Shown: piece after piece, positions 1 to 4,190 of the stretch
Layout: the number at the start of each line of letters is the position of its first letter
Position numbering within the stretch: the stretch's first letter is position 1
Assembly: GCA_007123625.1 (NCBI GenBank)
Contig: SKKS01000364.1
Location: 1-5,145, forward strand
Direction: 5' to 3'
Source of the DNA: Paracoccaceae bacterium
Lineage (GTDB): Bacteria > Pseudomonadota > Alphaproteobacteria > Rhodobacterales > Rhodobacteraceae
DNA length: 5,145 nucleotides
Made by a program: the position numbers and the translations under genes
The notes under the pieces: generated by a model
The model's input: only the letters and a program-made list of their open reading frames with translations
Database searches by the model: none
Told to the model about the DNA's origin: nothing

Positions 1-1
1 C

Positions 2-50
2 TGCGCGGCCGCCCGTCGCCCACCCACCCACCCCGACGCACGGCCGCGCA
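2..50. repeat. Long GC-rich inverted repeat with a C3A-repeat loop (G-quadruplex motif on the minus strand)
   Basis: Arms TGCGCGGCCG (2-11) and CGGCCGCGCA (41-50) are perfect reverse complements. A nested pair, CGTCG (14-18) and CGACG (34-38), continues the stem after a 2x2 internal loop, giving 15 base pairs. The loop contains CCCACCCACCCACCCC (19-34). On the minus strand this is four G3 tracts with single-T loops, the textbook pattern for a very stable parallel G-quadruplex. No T-run follows directly, so it is not a classical intrinsic terminator by itself, although a proper terminator lies at 73-89. It could be part of the 3' end of an upstream transcript or a roadblock or regulatory structure upstream of gap. 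The pairing is certain from the sequence; the function is unknown. Confidence 0.6.
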
Positions 51-72
51 AGTGGGCGGGGTGCGTCCCCGG

Positions 73-89
73 CGCTCCTTGAGCGTTTT
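73..89 (+). terminator. Small rho-independent terminator upstream of gap
   Basis: CGCTC (73-77), loop CTT, GAGCG (81-85) form a perfect 5-bp stem followed at once by TTTT (86-89). A second short hairpin, CGGGG (57-61) with CCCCG (67-71), lies directly before it. The orientation would end a plus-strand transcript entering from left of the window and would insulate gap from it. The stem is short, so its efficiency is uncertain. Confidence 0.5.
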
Positions 90-195
90 GCCGGAACGGG
101 CGGATATGGTGCGCACATGCCGGGCGGGGCTCCTCTTGCGGTCCTGTGGGGCGGAAATGGCGAATCACTGGACAAAAAGGCTTTCGGAATCGCGA

Positions 196-209
196 TGTTT
201 GCGGTAACA
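196..209. promoter_or_regulatory. LacI-family-like operator upstream of gap
   Basis: TGTTTGCGGTAACA is an imperfect palindrome with central CG: outer TGTT and AACA are exactly inverted, and 10 of 14 positions are symmetric. This shape (TGTTA-n-CG-n-TAACA) is typical of LacI-family operators. In alphaproteobacteria the LacI-family regulator CceR is known to control central carbon genes, so a site about 75 bp before the gap start is plausible. The same bases form one side of a larger imperfect inverted repeat (192-204 with 228-239: 12 pairs, one G-U and one bulged T) that could fold in the gap mRNA leader. I saw no convincing -35/-10 pair; TGGACA at 169-174 is the best -35 candidate. Identification of the regulator is inference. 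Confidence 0.35.
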
Positions 210-269
210 GCGCCGGGAAGTCCGCGCCCGCAACATTGCCCTGATCCGTCTGCATTTCTTCGGGGCGCC

Positions 270-276
270 AAGGAGG
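270..276 (+). promoter_or_regulatory. Strong ribosome binding site of gap
   Basis: AAGGAGG lies 7 nt before the ATG at 284. It is a full match to the anti-Shine-Dalgarno sequence at a good distance, which fixes the gap start and predicts strong translation. It contrasts with the two SD-less genes at 2975 and 3059. Confidence 0.85.
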
Positions 277-283
277 ATTCCCC

Positions 284-1279
284 ATGACGACACGCGTTGC
301 CATCAACGGATTTGGCCGGATCGGACGGCTGGTGTTGCGCGCCCTGATCGAGAGCGGCCGCGACGATATCGAGGTCTTGGCGATCAACGACCTTGGCCCC
401 GTCGAAAGCAATGCGCATCTGCTGCGCTTCGATTCGGTACACGGGCGCTTTCCGGCCGAGGTCACGGTATCGGGCAGCAGCATCGATGTCGGGCGCGGGC
501 CCATCGCGGTCACTGCCGAGCGTGATCCGGCGAACCTGCCCTGGTCGGATGTGGATGTGGTGCTGGAATGCACCGGCATCTTCAAGGACACCAAGGCTTT
601 GGTGTATCTTGAAAAGGCGCGCAAGGTGCTGGTTTCGGCCCCCTCGAAGGGCGCGGACAAGACGATCGTCTACGGTGTGAACCACGCGACGCTGACGGAC
701 GCCGACCGACATGTGTCGAATGCGTCATGCACCACCAACTGTCTGGCTCCGGTGGCCAAGGTGCTGAATGACGCAGTGGGGATCACGCGCGGGTTCATGA
801 CCACGATCCACAGCTACACCGGCGACCAGCCGACGCTGGATACCATGCATTCCGACATGTACCGCGCCCGCGCCGCCGCGATGAGCATGATCCCGACCTC
901 GACCGGGGCGGCACGGGCGGTGGGGCTGGCGCTGCCGGAGCTCGCGGGCAAGCTGGACGGCGTGGCGATCCGGGTGCCGACGCCGAATGTCAGCGTGGTG
1001 GATCTTACCTTCGAGGCGGCGCGCGATACCACGGTGGACGAGATCAACGCCGCCGTGCGGGCTGCCGCCGACGGACCGATGAAGGGGATTCTGGGCGTGA
1101 CCGATCAGCCCAATGTCAGCCAGGATTTCAACCACGACCCCCGGTCGAGCATTTTCCATCTGGACGAGACCAAGGTGCTTGAGAAGCGCATGGTCCGCGT
1201 GCTCAGCTGGTATGACAATGAATGGGGGTTCTCGAACCGGATGCTGGACACGGCGGCGCTGATGGGGCGGCTGGGCTGA
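284..1279 (+). CDS. gap: Type I glyceraldehyde-3-phosphate dehydrogenase
   Basis: Phosphorylating GAPDH of 331 aa, the usual length. It catalyses the reversible NAD-dependent conversion of glyceraldehyde-3-phosphate plus phosphate to 1,3-bisphosphoglycerate in lower glycolysis, gluconeogenesis and, where present, the Calvin cycle; it is cytosolic and tetrameric. The N-terminal Rossmann fold has INGFGRIGR (residues 7-15), and N35-D36-L37 at the end of the second strand fits NAD preference. The catalytic signature ASCTTNC places the active cysteine at C149, and H176 in TTIHSYTGDQ is its partner. The phosphate-binding PTSTGAA loop and C-terminal WYDNEWGFSNRM are intact. The start is set by AAGGAGG 7 nt upstream. 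It appears monocistronic: a terminator-like hairpin precedes it at 73-89, and a strong hairpin follows at 1349-1372. An operator-like palindrome at 196-209 suggests carbon-source control. Function is secure; which paralogue it is cannot be told from this window. Confidence 0.97.
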   Translation: MTTRVAINGFGRIGRLVLRALIESGRDDIEVLAINDLGPVESNAHLLRFDSVHGRFPAEVTVSGSSIDVGRGPIAVTAERDPANLPWSDVDVVLECTGIFKDTKALVYLEKARKVLVSAPSKGADKTIVYGVNHATLTDADRHVSNASCTTNCLAPVAKVLNDAVGITRGFMTTIHSYTGDQPTLDTMHSDMYRARAAAMSMIPTSTGAARAVGLALPELAGKLDGVAIRVPTPNVSVVDLTFEAARDTTVDEINAAVRAAADGPMKGILGVTDQPNVSQDFNHDPRSSIFHLDETKVLEKRMVRVLSWYDNEWGFSNRMLDTAALMGRLG

Positions 1280-1348
1280 CGGCAGGACGCCTGCGGCCTG
1301 TTACAGTATCCCCAGGCGTACGAAATGTCAGTTGCCTTGAACGCAGAA

Positions 1349-1372
1349 CGGGACCGGCCTGCGCCGGTCCCG
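1349..1372. terminator. Bidirectional hairpin terminator between gap and the convergent hypothetical gene
   Basis: CGGGACCGGC (1349-1358), loop CTGC and GCCGGTCCCG (1363-1372) form a perfect 10-bp GC-rich stem with a tetraloop. It lies 69 bp after the gap stop and 28 bp after the stop of the minus-strand ORF at 1401. On the minus strand the hairpin is followed by TTCTGCGTTC, a weak U-tract. On the plus strand there is no T-run. It probably ends minus-strand transcription best and helps stop gap readthrough. A smaller hairpin, GCAGG-ACG-CCTGC (1282-1294), lies directly after the gap stop. Confidence 0.6.
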
Positions 1373-1400
1373 ACGGTGGTATCGCGGTCCGGGTTTGACT

Positions 1401-1976
1401 TCAGGCGGCGAAGACTACCTCTTCGCCCTCATCCGCATCTTCGTCCGAGGGGGCGTCCTCGCCCGGGATCTCGTTGCTGAGTGAGGTCGTGGTGGCTTCG
1501 GCCTGCGAGAAAAGCGACAACTCGCCCTCGGCATCCTCGACCAGCACGAAGTCTTCGGCGGTCATGGTGCCGCCCTCGTTCTGGAACATGAGCGTCACCT
1601 GATAAACCTCTTCGGGCTGAATGTCCCACTGGGCAAGATCGGCCGCGAATTCGGCCAGAAGTGCCTTAAGGTCCATCGACTCCTGCGTGGTGCCTTCGGG
1701 AAGTTCGATCGTCACGACCTTGAAGAAGCCGCTTTCGGTGAACGCGCTGACCTCGCCGTCGCCGTTGAGGCTGGTGTAGAAGAACTTGATTTCGGCGTCG
1801 CCGTCATCGGGATCTGTGTCCAGATCGTCGCCGTAGTCGGTGTTGCCCCGGTCAAGGTTGTCCCTGAGCATGTCGTCTTTCTGCTGGAACTTGGCTGCCT
1901 TGTGCTCCAGCCGCAGGGCACACCGCTCGCCCGCAGTTTCTATCAGTTGCGCTTTCTTGTCACCGAGGGCCAGCAT
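1401..1976 (-). CDS. Hypothetical acidic protein, probably the C-terminal part of a frameshifted gene
   Basis: 191 aa from ATG at 1976; I do not recognise the family. Residues 1-45 are charged and helical-looking (KKAQLIETAGERCALRLEHK). An acidic linker, DYGDDLDTDPDDGD (47-60), leads to a mixed-strand segment of about 62-155 with FFKVVTIELPEG, VYQVTLMFQNEGG and AEDFVLVEDAEGELSLF. That alternation looks like a beta-sandwich or carbohydrate-binding-type module, but this is an impression only. The tail (170-187) is very acidic and the chain ends EEVVFAA. No signal peptide or membrane segment is visible. The ATG has no Shine-Dalgarno and lies inside the upstream fragment (1943-2212), whose helical sequence reads straight into this one after a -1 shift in the AAAA run at 1978-1981. 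The ORF is therefore better explained as the second half of a longer protein than as an independent gene. Confidence 0.6.
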   Translation of the reverse strand: MLALGDKKAQLIETAGERCALRLEHKAAKFQQKDDMLRDNLDRGNTDYGDDLDTDPDDGDAEIKFFYTSLNGDGEVSAFTESGFFKVVTIELPEGTTQESMDLKALLAEFAADLAQWDIQPEEVYQVTLMFQNEGGTMTAEDFVLVEDAEGELSLFSQAEATTTSLSNEIPGEDAPSDEDADEGEEVVFAA

Positions 1977-2212
1977 CTTTTGGCGAGATGGCTCATTCCC
2001 TCCGCTTCAAGCACCACAGCCTTGTTGCTGTAGAGGTCGCGTACCGCGTCGGCCTTGTTGATGGCGCTGTCGCGGACCGCGTCGGCCTTGGACTGCTGGC
2101 TGGCGGTTTTGCTTACAAGCTGGTCGATCGCGACTTCGAATCTGGCCTGCTGATCGACGGTATTGCAGGGCGCCTTGGCGACCGGGGCCTTGAGGATGGG
2201 GGCTTTCAGCAA
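1943..2212 (-). pseudogene. N-terminal fragment of the same hypothetical gene, with LKAP and 11-residue helical repeats
   Basis: An open frame of 89 codons from a TTG at 2212 with no Shine-Dalgarno, stopping at 1943. It opens with 5-residue LKAP-type repeats (LKAPILKAPVAKAP), then a helical stretch with three consecutive 11-residue units at residues 41-73, beginning SKADAVRDSAI, NKADAVRDLYS and NKAVVLEAEGM. After SHLAK the reading runs into an out-of-context basic tail, while the -1 frame continues the helix as KMLALGDKKAQ (the ORF ending at 1401). In the same frame upstream of the TTG, past an in-frame TAG (2218-2216), the codons read EFPKFRSLPKLLS, matching the Pro/Lys-rich style. An ATG at 2279, one frame away, gives MATSSSR. 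I infer an original start near 2279 and about three lesions: a frameshift near 2257, a nonsense codon at 2216-2218 and a frameshift near 1979. If translated as it stands it would be a short orphan peptide. Confidence 0.5.
1994..2092 (-). repeat. Three tandem 33-bp units encoding 11-residue helical repeats
   Basis: The three units (2060-2092, 2027-2059, 1994-2026) each encode 11 residues starting S/N-K-A. The first two share KADAVRD, and at DNA level 2036-2057 and 2069-2090 match at 21 of 22 positions with a 33-bp offset. The third unit has diverged. An 11-residue period is typical of hendecad coiled coils or amphipathic surface helices. Close identity between two units suggests a fairly recent duplication. 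Confidence 0.6.
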
Positions 2213-2303
2213 GGACTAGGAAAGCAGCTTGGGCAGTGATCTGAACTTCGGAAACTCAGCGGCTGGATGACGTCGCCATTTCTGCGCGCGGAATAGAAAA
2301 CGG

Positions 2304-2317
2304 TCTATCCGGATAGA
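2304..2317. promoter_or_regulatory. Perfect 14-bp palindrome, candidate operator
   Basis: TCTATCCGGATAGA is its own exact reverse complement, in the otherwise gene-free stretch 2280-2459. A dimeric repressor of TetR or similar type could bind such a site. It lies about 25 bp upstream of the ATG at 2279 that I take as the original start of the decayed minus-strand gene, so it is positioned as that gene's control element. A lesser inverted repeat, CGCAT-AA-ATGCG (2364-2375), is also in this interval. No regulator gene is in the window. Confidence 0.35.
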
Positions 2318-2459
2318 TTGGTACAAAGTGTTTCCACAATTTTGCCCTGTTTCATCCAGTGATCGCATAAATGCGCCGCGTAACCACCACCCTGGGGCCG
2401 GTGACTTCCAGCCCGGGAGCGCACACCGCGCGACGGCTTTCTTAAACGCAGTAACGACG

Positions 2460-2975
2460 TTAGCGGGCGAAAACGTCGATCCGATGCAGGCTGGTCAAGG
2501 GCAGGTCCAGCGCCCGGAAAGCCGCCAGCGACATCTGGCTTCCCGCGCCGGGCGTGCTTCCCGAGGGGCGCAGCTCAAGCTGGACCGAGGCGCCGCCCGG
2601 TGCCTCGACCCGTCCCTGACGGGTTTCGGTGACAAGTCCGGTGCGCAACCAGAATCCTCCTTCGGCCGGATTGCCCAGCGACGCCAGCGTGTCCCCCAGG
2701 CGCGCGCCGTCGGCTGTGGGCGCGGTCGCGGCGGCGCGTTGCTCGGGGGTGGTGCGGTCCAGTGTGTCGGCGGTGCGTGCGGCGGTACGTGCCATCGGGG
2801 CGAGTGCCGCTGTCGCGTCCTCTGGCGGGCGCGTCTCCGGGCGGGTCGTGTCGGCATCGGGAGCTTGCACGGCAGCCAACGGCGCCGCCGCCCGCTGAAA
2901 GGGGCCCGAATCGCCACAGGCCGACAGGATCAGGAGGCCGGTCAGGGGCAGGCCCAGATAAGATGCATGTGTCAT
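2460..2975 (-). CDS. Small alanine/proline-rich outer-envelope lipoprotein
   Basis: 171 aa lipoprotein precursor. Residues 7-19 are hydrophobic and end in the lipobox LSAC, so C20 should be lipidated and the rest exported to the periplasmic side. G21-D22 follow the cysteine; Asp at +2 can favour inner-membrane retention in enterobacteria, but the rule is uncertain here. Residues 28-90 are a low-complexity Ala/Pro/Thr linker. The C-terminal part (about 92-171) is conserved-looking: RLGDTLASLGNPAEGGFWLRTGLV, then VQLELRPSG, AGSQMSLAAFRAL and LTSLHRIDVF. I recall this layout from small Rhodobacterales proteins sometimes misnamed D-galactarate dehydratase; nothing here supports an enzyme. The n-region has no Lys or Arg, which is odd. 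An in-frame TGA two codons upstream forces the start to 2975 or later. There is no Shine-Dalgarno, which fits a leaderless mRNA. It is divergent from moaA. Confidence 0.88.
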   Translation of the reverse strand: MTHASYLGLPLTGLLILSACGDSGPFQRAAAPLAAVQAPDADTTRPETRPPEDATAALAPMARTAARTADTLDRTTPEQRAAATAPTADGARLGDTLASLGNPAEGGFWLRTGLVTETRQGRVEAPGGASVQLELRPSGSTPGAGSQMSLAAFRALDLPLTSLHRIDVFAR

Positions 2976-2982
2976 GGATCAG

Positions 2983-3011
2983 AGGTTAATGCCGACGAAG
3001 GCCCACGGCAA
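2983..3011 (-). promoter_or_regulatory. Promoter of the lipoprotein gene, near-leaderless
   Basis: On the minus strand TTGCCG (3011-3006), a 17-bp spacer and TAACCT (2988-2983) make a sigma-70-type promoter. Seven bases separate the -10 from the ATG at 2975, so initiation is expected at the ATG or one base before it. The lack of any Shine-Dalgarno and the stop codon just upstream agree with this. The -10 is only a partial match to consensus. Confidence 0.45.
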
Positions 3012-3023
3012 CCGCGATAACCC

Positions 3024-3052
3024 TTGCCGCGCGTCCCTGCGCTGCATATTTT
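3024..3052 (+). promoter_or_regulatory. Promoter of moaA, predicted leaderless
   Basis: TTGCCG (3024-3029), a 17-bp spacer and TATTTT (3047-3052) form a good sigma-70-type promoter. Position +1, seven bases after the -10, falls exactly on the A of the moaA ATG at 3059. No purine-rich ribosome site precedes that ATG. The -35 is identical to, and inverted relative to, that of the divergent lipoprotein promoter, 12 bp away. Confidence 0.55.
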
Positions 3053-3058
3053 CCACTC

Positions 3059-4063
3059 ATGACAGCACCCCTCATCGATCCGTTCGCCCGCCCGATCAGC
3101 TATCTCCGTGTCTCGGTCACGGATCGCTGCGATTTCCGCTGTGTCTATTGCATGGCCGAAAACATGACCTTCCTGCCGAAGAAGGAACTTCTGACGCTCG
3201 AAGAACTGGACCGGATGTGCAGCACATTCGTCCGGCTGGGCGTCGAAAAGCTGCGCATCACCGGCGGCGAGCCGCTTGTGCGCAAGGGCATCATGACGTT
3301 CTTCGAAGGAATGAAGCGGCATCTGGACAGCGGCGCGCTGAAGGAGCTGACGCTGACCACCAATGGCAGCCAGCTGCGCCGGTTCGCGCGCGATCTGGTC
3401 GATTGCGGAGTCCGTCGGGTGAATGTCTCGCTCGATACACTGGACGCGACGAAATTCGCCGATATCACCCGCTGGGGGCGGCTGGTACAGGTTCTGGACG
3501 GGATCGACGCCGCGCAGGAGGCCGGGCTTCGGGTCAAGATCAACGCCGTGGCGCTCAAGGGTTTCAACGAAGACGAGCTGTTCACCCTGCAGGCGTGGTG
3601 CGCCGAACGGGACATGGACATGACCTGGATCGAGGTCATGCCGATGGGTGATCTGGGCAACGAGGACCGGCTGGACCAGTACTGGGCGCTCAACGACCTG
3701 CGCGCGCGGCTGGCCGAACGCTTCACGCTGGTCGATCTGGCCGAGCGGACGGGCGGTCCCGCGCGCTATGTGCGGATCGAAGAAACCGGCCAGAAGATCG
3801 GCTTCATCACGCCGCTGACGCATAACTTCTGCGAAAGCTGCAACCGGGTGCGGCTGACCTGCACGGGTGAGCTGTACATGTGTCTTGGGCAGGAGGATAT
3901 GGCCGACTTGCGCGCACCCCTGCGCGCTTCAGCCGACGATGCGGTGCTGGAAGCGGCGATCCGAGCGGCCATCGCGCGCAAGCCGAAGGGCCATGACTTC
4001 GATTATTCGCGCCAGAGCGTTGCCGGGCAGGTCTCGCGGCACATGAGCCATACGGGCGGGTAA
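3059..4063 (+). CDS. moaA: GTP 3',8-cyclase MoaA (molybdenum cofactor biosynthesis)
   Basis: 334 aa radical-SAM enzyme, normal length. It converts GTP to 3',8-cyclo-7,8-dihydro-GTP, which MoaC turns into cyclic pyranopterin monophosphate, the first stage of molybdenum cofactor synthesis. The N-terminal radical-SAM cluster motif is CDFRCVYC (C24, C28, C31), after YLRVSVTDR. LRITGGEPLVRKG (65-77) carries the SAM-binding GGEP. The second [4Fe-4S] site is CESCNRVRLTCTG with C258, C261 and C275 (CX2CX13C), which binds GTP in characterised MoaA. The protein ends in GG, the conserved C-terminal tail that reaches the active site. All key residues are present. The ATG at 3059 has no Shine-Dalgarno, but a promoter at 3024-3052 puts the transcript start on the ATG, so the mRNA is probably leaderless. 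No other moa gene is in the window. It converges with the amidohydrolase gene. Confidence 0.97.
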   Translation: MTAPLIDPFARPISYLRVSVTDRCDFRCVYCMAENMTFLPKKELLTLEELDRMCSTFVRLGVEKLRITGGEPLVRKGIMTFFEGMKRHLDSGALKELTLTTNGSQLRRFARDLVDCGVRRVNVSLDTLDATKFADITRWGRLVQVLDGIDAAQEAGLRVKINAVALKGFNEDELFTLQAWCAERDMDMTWIEVMPMGDLGNEDRLDQYWALNDLRARLAERFTLVDLAERTGGPARYVRIEETGQKIGFITPLTHNFCESCNRVRLTCTGELYMCLGQEDMADLRAPLRASADDAVLEAAIRAAIARKPKGHDFDYSRQSVAGQVSRHMSHTGG

Positions 4064-4069
4064 GGCCTG

Positions 4070-4102
4070 GCGGGGGTGGCGGCTTGGGAGGCAGCCCCCC
4101 GC
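4070..4102. terminator. GC-rich hairpin after moaA, weak terminator candidate
   Basis: GCGGGGG (4070-4076) pairs with CCCCCGC (4096-4102) around a 19-nt loop, seven bases after the moaA stop. No T-run follows on either strand, so it may act only with Rho or slow the polymerase. The remainder of the 127-bp convergent spacer (4064-4190) is very GC-rich, and I see no gene or other clear site in it. Confidence 0.25.
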
Positions 4103-4190
4103 ACCGCCGCTGCCGCCGCCTTGTCCGAAACCGGGCGCGGACGGTCGTGTCAGGGTCAGGGGCCACCGCCGCAAAGGCACGGCCGCCGGG

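Noticed and set aside
169..199. Candidate gap promoter TGGACA with GATGTT
   Set aside because: The spacing is 19 bp and the -10 is a poor match, so I do not list it as a feature. TGGACA is only noted as the best -35 candidate.
3..286. Plus-strand frame open from the left edge to just past the gap ATG, possibly the end of an upstream gene
   Set aside because: It runs through a long hairpin, a terminator and the gap Shine-Dalgarno, and the translation has no family-like pattern. Openness is explained by high GC.
725..1159. 144-codon minus-strand open frame inside gap
   Set aside because: Fully contained in gap, with a His/Arg-rich sequence and no motif; a compositional artefact.
1975..1984. 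Programmed -1 ribosomal frameshift site
   Set aside because: The codons GCC-AAA-AGA do not form a classical slippery heptamer, and further lesions upstream point to gene decay instead.
1840..2239. Two plus-strand open frames of 73 and 83 codons (1840-2061, 1988-2239) across the broken hypothetical gene
   Set aside because: They are antisense to the repeat and helical segments. The hendecad periodicity and lysine/alanine pattern make sense only on the minus strand.
2328..3020. 230-codon plus-strand open frame over the lipoprotein gene
   Set aside because: Its low-complexity Arg/Gly/Ala protein is the shadow of the lipoprotein, which has a lipobox and a conserved C-terminal region on the minus strand.
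2972..3823. 283-codon minus-strand open frame antisense to the 5' two-thirds of moaA
   Set aside because: It is a mirror of moaA codons in high-GC DNA. Its protein is rich in Arg/Gln/His with no recognisable domain, whereas moaA has every catalytic motif in the plus frame.
4150..4160. TCAGGG repeated twice in the moaA/amidohydrolase spacer
   Set aside because: Only two 6-bp copies in a GC-rich convergent spacer; too short to mean anything.
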